Assembly: GCA_017860675.1 (NCBI GenBank) | Contig: JAGDMV010000043.1 | Span: 1 to 14,839 of the forward strand | Direction of reading: 5' to 3' | DNA: 14,839 nucleotides | Source of the DNA: Chloroflexota bacterium | GTDB lineage: Bacteria; Chloroflexota; Limnocylindria; Limnocylindrales; CSP1-4 | Shown: positions 6,063 to 13,375 of the stretch, in pieces | Layout of the letters: each line of letters begins with the position of its first letter | How positions within the stretch are numbered: the first letter of the stretch is position 1 | The notes under the pieces: generated by a model | Told to the model about the DNA's origin: nothing | Seen by the model: the letters and a program-made list of their open reading frames with translations, nothing else | The model's database searches: none | Made by a program: the position numbers and the translations under genes

Positions 6063-8543
6063 GTGAGCGACAATCTCGTCGTCGTCGAATCGCCGGCCAA
6101 GGCCCGCACCATCGAGCGCTACCTCGGCCCAGGCTACCGCGTTCTGGCGTCGTACGGCCACGTCCGCGACCTGCCCGAGAACCCCGGCAAGGGGGAGCTC
6201 GGGGTGGACGTCAAGGGCGACTTCGCCCCCGAGTACGTGATCCCGGCAGACCGGCGGCGGCATGTCGCCGCGATCGAGCGGGCCGCCCGGGCGGCGCCAC
6301 GCGTCTACCTCGCGACAGACCTCGACCGGGAGGGCGAGGCGATCGCCTGGCACGTTGCCCAGGCAGCCGGGATCCCCGACGAGAAGTCGGCACGGGTCAC
6401 CTTCAGCGAGATCACCGAGCGGGCGGTCCGCGAGGCGTTCGCCCATCCGCGGAAGATCGACAGGGCGCTGGTCGATGCCCAGCAGGCACGCCGGATCGTC
6501 GACCGGCTGGTCGGCTACACCCTCAGCCCGCTCGTATCGAAGAAGATCCAGAGCGGCCTCTCGGCGGGCCGTGTGCAGTCGGTCGCCGTCCGCCTGGTGG
6601 TCGATCGCGAGCGCGAGATCCGGGCCTTCGTCGCCCGCGAGTACTGGACGATCGCGGCGACCCTGCTGGCGCCGGACGGCACCCCGTTCGAGGCGGACCT
6701 GGTGCGCGTCGACGGCGACAAGCCCGAGATCCCCGACGCGGCCAGCGCGGAGCAGATCGCCGGGGAGCTGCTGTCCAGCCGGCCGGTCGTCGACTCGGTC
6801 GGAGTGAGGACCTCGAAGCGGAGCCCGGCGCCGCCGTTCACGACCTCGACCCTCCAGCAGGAGGCAAGCCGCCAGCTCCGCTTCAGCCCGAAGAAGACGA
6901 TGTCGATCGCCCAGCGCCTGTACGAAGGGGTGGAGACGCCCGACGGCCAGGTCGGCCTGATCACCTACATGCGGACCGATTCGGTCCACCTCTCGGGCCA
7001 GGCGATCGGCGAGGCACGTGCCGTCATCTCGGAGCGCTTCGGCGAGCAGTACGCGATGCCGCATGGCCGCCAGTACCGGACGAAGCAGCGCAACGCCCAG
7101 GAGGCCCACGAGGCGATCCGGCCGACCTCGTTCGCCCGGGACCCGGACGAGCTGGCGCGTCACATCGGCCGCGACGAGGCTCGTCTGTACGGGCTGATCT
7201 GGCGGCGGGCCATCGCCAGCCAGATGCGCGAGAAGGAGCTGGAGACGACCACCGTCGACCTCGCCGCGGGGCGCTCCGGCCTGCGGGCCACGGCCACGAG
7301 GACGATCTTCGAGGGCTTCGCCCGGGTTTACACGGAAGGCCGCGACGACGGCGCCGACGAGCAGGAGCGCACGCTCCCGCCGCTGGCTGTCGGCGACGAG
7401 ACCGCGGTGGACGACGTCCGCCCCGTCCAGCACTTCACCGAGCCACCGCCGCGCTACACGGAGGCAACCCTGGTGCGGGCGCTGGAGGAGAACGGGATCG
7501 GCCGGCCGTCCACCTACGCGGCCATCCTGTCGACGATCGTCGATCGGGGCTACGTGGTCATCCGCGAGCGCAGGCTGTACCCGACCTGCGTCGCCGAGAT
7601 CGTGACCGGGTTCCTCGTCGACCACTTCGGCGAGTACGTCGACCTCCAGTTCACGGCCCGCATGGAGGAGGATCTCGACCAGGTCGCCCGGGGCGAAAGG
7701 GCGTGGGTGCCTCTGCTTCGCGACTTCTACGTCCCCCTGAGCGACCAAGTCGTCGAGGTCCGCCGGACCACCCGACGCCGTGAGGTCACGACCGTGGCCA
7801 CCGACGAGGTCTGCTCGCAGGGCCATCCCATGGTGATCCGCCTCGGGCCGACCGGCTGCTTCCTGGCCTGTTCGCTGTACCCGGAGCACAGCGAGACGCG
7901 GCCGCTCCCCGGGGAGGAGGCGGCACCACTGCCCGACCTGCCCGGCGTCGGCGAGCCCTGCCCCGAGTGCGGGCCGACCGAGGGCGGCAGGCTGGCGGCC
8001 AAGCGGGGCAGGTTCGGGCCGTTCGTCGGCTGCGACCGGTACCCGGCCTGCAGCTACATCAAGCGGGACGGGCCGCCCCCGCCCCCGCCACTTCCGTTCG
8101 AGGCGGTCTGCCCCAGCTGCGGCACGGGACACCTGGTCACCCGCCGGGCGCGGCGGACGGGCCGGACATTCTGGGGTTGCTCGCGTTACCCGAAGTGCGA
8201 CTACACCACCGAGCGCGAACCGCTCGGGCCGGTCCACGACCCGGACGGCTCGATCCTGGCAAGGGCCGGCGACGGCACGGCGATCTGCCTGGGCTGCGGC
8301 GCGACCGTGCCGCTGGGGGCGGACGACGACCTGGCCCCCGGGCGGCGGATCGCCGGCGGGACCCCCGATCCGGCGGCGCTGGCGAGGCCTGAGCGGCGAC
8401 GTCGCCCGACAGGTGGCCGCGCGCCCGGTGGCCGTGCCTCCGCCGGTGGCGCCTCCGGCCGCCGATCCACCGGCGGCAAACGGGGGCCTGAGACCCCCCG
8501 GCGCGGCGCGGGCCGCCCTGCGCGTCCGGCCGACGGGTCGTGA
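6063..8543 (+). CDS. topA: DNA topoisomerase I (type IA)
   Basis: An 826-residue type IA topoisomerase that relaxes negative supercoils through a 5'-phosphotyrosine link. The TOPRIM domain has E9 (VVESPAKA) and the acidic triad D86-L-D88-R-E90 in TDLDREGEAIAWH. The catalytic tyrosine is Y302 in YMRTDSVHLS. The C-terminal part carries zinc-ribbon-like modules: a first one beginning at C584 (degenerate), then CxxC at C633/C636 and C683/C686, each followed by a second cysteine pair (GCDRYPAC, GCSRYPKC), then an isolated CxxC at C742/C745. The last ~50 residues are a basic Arg/Gly/Pro-rich tail. GTG 6063 is chosen because the protein then begins directly with SDNLVVVESPAKA, as in the family; the frame stays open far upstream but that stretch is inside dprA in another frame. 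It is 11 nt from dprA, and its stop overlaps xerC. Confidence 0.97.
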   Translation: MSDNLVVVESPAKARTIERYLGPGYRVLASYGHVRDLPENPGKGELGVDVKGDFAPEYVIPADRRRHVAAIERAARAAPRVYLATDLDREGEAIAWHVAQAAGIPDEKSARVTFSEITERAVREAFAHPRKIDRALVDAQQARRIVDRLVGYTLSPLVSKKIQSGLSAGRVQSVAVRLVVDREREIRAFVAREYWTIAATLLAPDGTPFEADLVRVDGDKPEIPDAASAEQIAGELLSSRPVVDSVGVRTSKRSPAPPFTTSTLQQEASRQLRFSPKKTMSIAQRLYEGVETPDGQVGLITYMRTDSVHLSGQAIGEARAVISERFGEQYAMPHGRQYRTKQRNAQEAHEAIRPTSFARDPDELARHIGRDEARLYGLIWRRAIASQMREKELETTTVDLAAGRSGLRATATRTIFEGFARVYTEGRDDGADEQERTLPPLAVGDETAVDDVRPVQHFTEPPPRYTEATLVRALEENGIGRPSTYAAILSTIVDRGYVVIRERRLYPTCVAEIVTGFLVDHFGEYVDLQFTARMEEDLDQVARGERAWVPLLRDFYVPLSDQVVEVRRTTRRREVTTVATDEVCSQGHPMVIRLGPTGCFLACSLYPEHSETRPLPGEEAAPLPDLPGVGEPCPECGPTEGGRLAAKRGRFGPFVGCDRYPACSYIKRDGPPPPPPLPFEAVCPSCGTGHLVTRRARRTGRTFWGCSRYPKCDYTTEREPLGPVHDPDGSILARAGDGTAICLGCGATVPLGADDDLAPGRRIAGGTPDPAALARPERRRRPTGGRAPGGRASAGGASGRRSTGGKRGPETPRRGAGRPARPADGS

Positions 8544-9502
8544 ACGGCGAGGCTGCGCTCGAGCGGTTCCTCGCGACGCTCGCCGCCCGCGACGCCTCGC
8601 CCCACACCAGGCGTGCGTACGAGGCTGCGGTTGGCGGATACCTCCGCTGGCTGGACGATCGGGGCGTCGACTGGCGCCGGCCCCCGCGGGAGGCGCTGCG
8701 CGCCTACCTGGCCGAGCTGTCTGACGGCCACGCCCGCTCGACCGTCGCCCAGCGGCTCGCCGCCATCCGTTCGTTCGGGCGGTGGGCCCGTCGGGCCGGC
8801 CTGATCGAGGCCGACCCCTGGACCGCGATCGGCACGCCCCGCCGACCGCGCCGCCTGCCGTCCGTGCTTGGGGTGGGGGAGGTGGAGCGCCTGGTGGAGG
8901 TCGCATCGGCGCCGTCGTCCACACCTGCCTCCCGCCACGGTGCGCCACGTGACGAGCTGGCGGCCGCCCTGGAGGTGCGTGACCTGGCCATCGTCGAGAC
9001 GGCCTATGCGGCCGGCCTGCGGATCTCGGAGCTGGCGGGGGCGACCCTCGGCTCGCTCGACCTGCGCCGCGGCGAGGTCCGGGTGACGGGCAAGGGACGC
9101 AAGGAGCGGGTCGGGCTGCTGGGCCGGCCGGCGCGTGCCGCGCTGGAGGCGTACCTCGAAGACGGGCGCCCAGTCCTCGCCGCACGCTCCGGCGGCAGGT
9201 CTCCCGACGCACTGTTCCTCAACCGCTTCGGCCGACCGCTCGGAGCGCGGGGGATCCGCCTCCGCCTCGACCGCCTGTTCGACCGCGCCGGGCTGCCGGA
9301 GGCGACCAGCCCGCACACGCTGCGCCACTCCTTCGCCACCCACCTGCTCGACGGGGGAGCCGACCTTCGCGTCGTGCAGGAGCTCCTCGGGCATTCGAGC
9401 CTGGCGACTACCCAGGTCTACACCCACGTCTCACCGGCCCGCTTGCGGGCCGCCTACCGCGGGGCGCATCCGCGGGCCAGGCCGGCCGAGGCCGACCGGT
9501 GA
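8540..9502 (+). CDS. xerC: XerC/XerD-type tyrosine recombinase
   Basis: A 320-residue tyrosine recombinase, the size and layout of XerC/XerD, which resolve chromosome dimers at dif sites. Residues 1-90 are the SAM-like core-binding domain (SPHTRRAYEAAVGGYLRWL). The catalytic domain has the full set R161 (GLRISEL), K185 (GKGRKER), H259 and R262 (HTLRHSF), H285 (LGHSS) and nucleophile Y294 (YTHVS). A short Ser/Pro/Ala-rich stretch around residues 129-145 looks like an insertion compared with typical Xer proteins. The start is the GTG that overlaps the topA stop as GTGA. Setting beside topA and absence of phage or integron features favour a chromosomal Xer rather than an integrase. Whether it is XerC or XerD, or works alone, cannot be told here. 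No dif-like site was recognised. Confidence 0.92.
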   Translation: MNGEAALERFLATLAARDASPHTRRAYEAAVGGYLRWLDDRGVDWRRPPREALRAYLAELSDGHARSTVAQRLAAIRSFGRWARRAGLIEADPWTAIGTPRRPRRLPSVLGVGEVERLVEVASAPSSTPASRHGAPRDELAAALEVRDLAIVETAYAAGLRISELAGATLGSLDLRRGEVRVTGKGRKERVGLLGRPARAALEAYLEDGRPVLAARSGGRSPDALFLNRFGRPLGARGIRLRLDRLFDRAGLPEATSPHTLRHSFATHLLDGGADLRVVQELLGHSSLATTQVYTHVSPARLRAAYRGAHPRARPAEADR

Positions 9503-11070
9503 GCGGCGGCAGCACGCTGGCCCGGGCCGGCCTCACCCTCACGGTCGCGTTCCTGGTCGCCCGCCTCCTCGGCTGGCTGCGGGTGATCGTCATCAGCACG
9601 ACCTTCGGCCTCACCCGCGACCTCGACGCGTTCTACGCGGCCTTCCCGATCCCGAACCTGATCTTCGAGATCGTTGCCGCCGGGGCGATCGCCTCGGCGG
9701 TCATCCCGATCCTGGCCGGCCTGCGGGCCACGGGCGAGACGGACCGGGCCTGGCACGTCGCCTCGACGATCCTCAACCTGATGCTGGTCCTCGTGGCCGC
9801 CCTGGCCGTGCTGGCGGCCCTCGCCGCCCCGCTGCTCGTCCCCCTGATCGCGCCCGGCTTCACAGCCGAGGAGCAGGCGCTGACGGTGGAGCTGACCCGC
9901 GTCATGCTGATCGGGCCGGTCTTCCTGGCCCTGGGCGCGGTGGCAACCTCGATTCTCAACGCCTCGGGCAGGTTCGCCGCCGCGGCCATGGCCCCGATCG
10001 CCTACAACCTGGCTCTCATCGCCGCGCCGCTCCTCCTGGCCGACACAATGGGCGTCTACTGCCTCGCCCTCGGGGTCGTCGCCGGCTCGATGCTCCACTT
10101 CGGGGTGCAGATCCTGCCGATGCGCCGCGCGGGCTTCCGCTACGCGCCCCGGGTCGACATCGGCGACCGCCAGGCGCGCGACGCGCTGGTCCTGATGGTC
10201 CCCCGGGCGATCGGGCTGACCGCCGGCCAGCTGACGTTCGTCGTTGCCACGGCGGTGGCCTCCGGTCTCGGAGCGGGATCGGTCGCGGCCTTCTCGATCG
10301 CCTTCTCGGTCTTCCAGATCCCGCTCGGGGTGCTCGGGATCCCGATGGGGATCGTGGCCATGCCGACCCTCGCCGCCCACCTCGCCCGGGGCGAGGACGA
10401 CCGTTACGTCGACCTGCTGACAAGGGCCCTCCGGCTGCTGCTGTGGGCGGTGGCGCCGATGACCGTGCTCGGCATCGTGCTCCGCCAGGAGGTTGCCGGC
10501 CTGCTCTTCCAGTACGGGCAGATCGACATGGCGGCGGTGGCGCTGGTGGCCGCCCCGCTCGGGGTCCTGCTGCTCGGCCTGGCCTCGGAGTCGGCGGTGA
10601 ACGTCCTGGCCCGTGCCTTCTACGCTGCCCGCAACACGCTCATCCCGGTCCTCGCGGCGCTGGTGGCCGTGGCCGTCAACTGCGTCCTCATGGTCGCCCT
10701 GGGGACGGCGCTCGGCCTTCCCGGCATGAGCCTGGCGATCGTGATCGGATCGTGGATCGAGTTCGTCCTCCTGCTCGCGGTCCTGCGCGGCCGGGTCCGC
10801 GGCTTCGCCGTCGGGGGGATCGCTCGCGTCGGCCTGGCGGCCTTCGCCGCCGCCCTCGTTGGGGGGGCCGCCGGCTGGGCCGTGCTGGCCGTGCTCGGCG
10901 GCGTGATCGGCCCCGCCCCGACGGCTGCCGGGTACCTGCTCGAGCTCATCGCGGTGTCGGCGTCCGGCGGAGCCCTCTTCCTGGCGATCTCGGCCGCGTT
11001 GCGGATCCCCGAGCTGCCGACGATGATTCGGCTCATGAGGGACGCCGTGCGCCGACCCGCTCACCCGTGA
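9499..11070 (+). CDS. murJ: Lipid II flippase MurJ (MviN family)
   Basis: A 523-residue polytopic membrane protein of the MOP exporter superfamily that moves lipid II across the cytoplasmic membrane. Hydrophobic segments run through the whole length, consistent with about 14 helices. Family marks are ARLLGWLR near the N-terminus, DAFYAAFPIPN, 'GVYCLALGVVAGSMLH' and 'RAFYAARNTLIP'. R22, R28 and D43 align with R18, R24 and D39 of E. coli MurJ, but F56 and A61 stand where E. coli has R52 and E57. GTG 9499 overlaps the xerC stop as GTGA. Two FemAB-like genes and murE follow without gaps, so this is a lipid II synthesis and export cluster. Function is confidently assigned by family; its transport mechanism may differ in detail from E. 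coli. Confidence 0.94.
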   Translation: MSGGSTLARAGLTLTVAFLVARLLGWLRVIVISTTFGLTRDLDAFYAAFPIPNLIFEIVAAGAIASAVIPILAGLRATGETDRAWHVASTILNLMLVLVAALAVLAALAAPLLVPLIAPGFTAEEQALTVELTRVMLIGPVFLALGAVATSILNASGRFAAAAMAPIAYNLALIAAPLLLADTMGVYCLALGVVAGSMLHFGVQILPMRRAGFRYAPRVDIGDRQARDALVLMVPRAIGLTAGQLTFVVATAVASGLGAGSVAAFSIAFSVFQIPLGVLGIPMGIVAMPTLAAHLARGEDDRYVDLLTRALRLLLWAVAPMTVLGIVLRQEVAGLLFQYGQIDMAAVALVAAPLGVLLLGLASESAVNVLARAFYAARNTLIPVLAALVAVAVNCVLMVALGTALGLPGMSLAIVIGSWIEFVLLLAVLRGRVRGFAVGGIARVGLAAFAAALVGGAAGWAVLAVLGGVIGPAPTAAGYLLELIAVSASGGALFLAISAALRIPELPTMIRLMRDAVRRPAHP

Positions 11071-12200
11071 TCGACCCACCCGACGCGCCCGCCCAGGCCG
11101 AACCGCCCGGTCGGGTCGAACCGCCCGGTCGGGTCGAACCCCCCGGTCGGGTCCGCGCCCCGGCCCCGGCGGCGCCCCCGGACGCGGATGCGCGCTTCGA
11201 CGCCTTCGTCGAGACGAACCCGAGGGCCACCTACCTCCAGCTCGCCGCCTGGGCCCGGGTCAAGGCGCCCAACGGCTGGACCTCGACCCTCGTGGACACA
11301 ACCGTCGGGGATGGTGGCCGGATCGGCGCCCGGATCCTCCTCCGGCGGCCCGGTCCGGCACCTTGGTCGTTTGCCTACGCACCCCGGGGGCCGATCGCCG
11401 AGCCCTGGGACGCGGCCGCCCTGGGCGCCTTCGGCGAGGCCGTCCGACGGTCGCTCCGCGGCGGCGGCACCCGGGCGGCCCTGCTCCGGATCGACCCCGA
11501 GGTCGAGGCCGGGGGCGAGCTCGATCCCGGCGGCGCCACCACGGCCGCGCTGCGCTCCCTCGGCTGGCTGCCGGCCCTCGAGATCCAGCCGAGCGTCACG
11601 CGAGTGGTGGACCTGCGGGCCGACGAGGGTGCGCTGTGGTCCGACCTGAGGGGCAAGTGGCGCCAGTACGTCAACCGGGCCCGCGACCGGGGCGTGAACG
11701 TGGCCGACGAGGGCGAGACCGGCCTGCCCGCCTTCGTCGAGATCATGGCCGAAACCCAGCGGCGCACGGGGACGACGATGCGGGCGGCGTCGGCCTATCG
11801 GGTGCGCCTCCTCGTCGCCCGGGGGCCGGCCGGCGACGCCCAGGCGGCGCTCCTGCTGGTTCGCTGCGGGGCGCGGGTGGTCGAGCCATACGGCGGGATG
11901 ACCGCCGCCGGCGCCGACAGCAGGGCGAACTACCTGGTGAAGTGGGAGGCGATCCGGTCCTCGCGCGAGACGGGCGCCGTGTCGTACGACATGTGGGGCC
12001 TGGTCCACCCGGGGATCCGCCAGTTCAAGGAGGGGTTCGGCGGGCGCGAGGTTCGCCTGGTCGGCGCCTGGGAGCTGGTCCTCGATCGCCTGGGCGCAGC
12101 CGTCTACCACCTCGGCGAACGGCGGCGCCGGCACGGCCCGGCGTTGACGGCCCGGACGGGCACGGGCGAACGGCACGAAGCCGCCGGGGACGACCGATGA
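11067..12200 (+). CDS. FemAB/FemX-like peptidoglycan aminoacyltransferase, first copy
   Basis: A 377-residue protein of the FemABX group within the GNAT superfold, which transfers amino acids from aminoacyl-tRNA to the lipid II peptide to build interpeptide bridges. Residues 1-45 are a disordered Pro/Ala/Arg-rich leader with three EPPGRV repeats. The first domain starts at F47 (FVETNPRATYLQLAAWARVK). 'GKWRQYVNRARDRGV' from G196 is the conserved basic helix, and 'NYLVKWEAIRSS' plus QFKEGFGG from Q319 mark the second domain. The region between residues 243 and 252 appears about 11 residues shorter than in the downstream paralogue. GTG 11067 overlaps the murJ stop as GTGA; the leader makes the exact start less certain, but no later start is better supported. 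Substrate amino acid is unknown. Confidence 0.85.
   Translation: MIDPPDAPAQAEPPGRVEPPGRVEPPGRVRAPAPAAPPDADARFDAFVETNPRATYLQLAAWARVKAPNGWTSTLVDTTVGDGGRIGARILLRRPGPAPWSFAYAPRGPIAEPWDAAALGAFGEAVRRSLRGGGTRAALLRIDPEVEAGGELDPGGATTAALRSLGWLPALEIQPSVTRVVDLRADEGALWSDLRGKWRQYVNRARDRGVNVADEGETGLPAFVEIMAETQRRTGTTMRAASAYRVRLLVARGPAGDAQAALLLVRCGARVVEPYGGMTAAGADSRANYLVKWEAIRSSRETGAVSYDMWGLVHPGIRQFKEGFGGREVRLVGAWELVLDRLGAAVYHLGERRRRHGPALTARTGTGERHEAAGDDR
11100..11153 (+). repeat. Three tandem 18-bp repeats encoding EPPGRV
   Basis: Units GAACCGCCCGGTCGGGTC at 11100-11117 and 11118-11135 are identical; the third at 11136-11153 differs by one base (GAACCCCCCGGTCGGGTC), a synonymous change. They stay in frame and encode residues 12-29 of the first FemAB-like protein. 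Near identity points to recent slippage expansion. Confidence 0.95.
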
Positions 12201-13375
12201 TTCGCCGGACGGGACCCGCAGCGCGGGCCGGAGACGACACCGCGCCGCTCACCGTGACGGAGGCGGGACCGACCGAGCTCGAGCGCTGGGACGATCTCAC
12301 CGTCGTGCCCCCCGGGGGACACGTCTACCAGTCGCGGGCCTTCGCGGCCTACCGCGCCGCCTTCGGCTGGCGGGCGCGGTTCCTGGTCACGAGCGACGGG
12401 GGCGCGGTGCTCTCCCTCGAGCGGTCGTGGCCGCTGGTGGGCGGCGCAAGCGCCTACGTTCCGCGCGGCCCTGCGCCGGCGGCTGGGCCGGCCGCGACGC
12501 TCGCCGCCAGGCTGGCCGCTGTCGCCGGCCATCTTGCCCGGCTCGGGGTGGACGTCATCGCAGCGGACGCCGAGGTCGAGGCGGCGAGCGGCTACGCGGC
12601 GATGCTCGCAGCCGACGGCTTCCGCCAGATCGACGAGATCCAGCCGTCGCGCCACCGGATGGACCTGCGCCTGGGAGCCAGCGCCGACGAAGCGGCGGTG
12701 TTCGGCGGCCTGTCGGCCACCCACCGCAACCTGGTCCGCAACGCCGAGCGGCAGGGGCTGGTCGTGATCCGTCTCGACCACCCACCGGGCACGGCCGAGG
12801 GTTTGCCCGGGCTCGATCCCGGTGACGGATTCACGCTCCCCGGCCACGGTCCAGAGGACCGGCCGGAGGCGTTGATCGATCGCCTTCATGCCCTCGTCAG
12901 ATCGGCCGGTGAACGGCGCCACTTCGCTGTCGGGTCGGCAGCCGCGCTGCGGGACTGGGCGACGCGCGCCCTGGCCGCCGGCCAGCTGTTCCTGCTCGAG
13001 GCGCGCATGCCGGAGGGCGAGCCGATCGCCTCGGCCGCCTTCTACCGCCACGGCGAGCGCCTCACCTACGCCCTGGCCGGCGACCGGGTCGAGCACCGCA
13101 GGGCGCACCCCGGGGCCGTGCGCCTCCTCGTCTGGCGCGCCATCCAGGTCGCCTTGCGCGAGGGTCGGCCGATCGTCGATCTCGGCGGCGTGGACGTTCC
13201 CGGAGCGCGTGGCCGCCCGCAGCCTGGCCAGGCTGCCTACGGGATGCTGCAGTTCAAGGAGGGATTCGGCGCCGAGTGGGTGGAGCTGGCCGGTGCCCAC
13301 GAGCGGGTGATCCGGCCGGGCCGCTACGCGCTCGGGCGCGTCGCTGCCCGAGTGGTGCGGGGCATGGGCCGGTGA
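12197..13375 (+). CDS. FemAB/FemX-like peptidoglycan aminoacyltransferase, second copy
   Basis: A 392-residue protein of the same FemABX/GNAT group as its upstream neighbour but clearly divergent from it. The first domain begins near residue 40 (GGHVYQSRAFAAYRAAFGW). 'SATHRNLVRNAERQGL' from S173 is the conserved basic helix. The second domain includes 'QLFLLEARMPEGEPIASAAFYRHGERLTYALAG', 'LLVWRAIQVALREG', 'VDLGGVD' and QFKEGFG from Q352. There is no signal peptide or membrane segment, so it should act on lipid-linked or soluble precursors in the cytoplasm. ATG 12197 forms an ATGA overlap with the stop of the first copy, and its own stop overlaps murE. Such pairs often add successive residues of a bridge; the amino acid and order are unknown. 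Confidence 0.87.
   Translation: MIRRTGPAARAGDDTAPLTVTEAGPTELERWDDLTVVPPGGHVYQSRAFAAYRAAFGWRARFLVTSDGGAVLSLERSWPLVGGASAYVPRGPAPAAGPAATLAARLAAVAGHLARLGVDVIAADAEVEAASGYAAMLAADGFRQIDEIQPSRHRMDLRLGASADEAAVFGGLSATHRNLVRNAERQGLVVIRLDHPPGTAEGLPGLDPGDGFTLPGHGPEDRPEALIDRLHALVRSAGERRHFAVGSAAALRDWATRALAAGQLFLLEARMPEGEPIASAAFYRHGERLTYALAGDRVEHRRAHPGAVRLLVWRAIQVALREGRPIVDLGGVDVPGARGRPQPGQAAYGMLQFKEGFGAEWVELAGAHERVIRPGRYALGRVAARVVRGMGR

Noticed and set aside
6048..9212. 1054-codon open frame on the - strand across topA and xerC
   Set aside because: It is antisense to two genes with complete catalytic motifs. Long antisense frames are expected in very GC-rich DNA with G/C at third codon positions, and its translation is low-complexity with no recognisable domain.
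8540..9502. Integrase of a mobile element
   Set aside because: The gene is Xer-sized, sits in a housekeeping string with 4-nt overlaps, and no attachment site, phage or transposon gene, or tRNA flanks it.
9135..11066. Upstream extension of the first FemAB-like frame giving a 1021-residue protein
   Set aside because: It overlaps xerC and all of murJ out of frame and is Arg/Pro/Gly-rich; the GTG at 11067 with its GTGA overlap is the sensible start.
9454..11079. 541-codon open frame on the - strand opposite murJ
   Set aside because: The translation is a Gly/Asp/Arg/Gln-rich low-complexity string, and the + strand encodes a complete MurJ.
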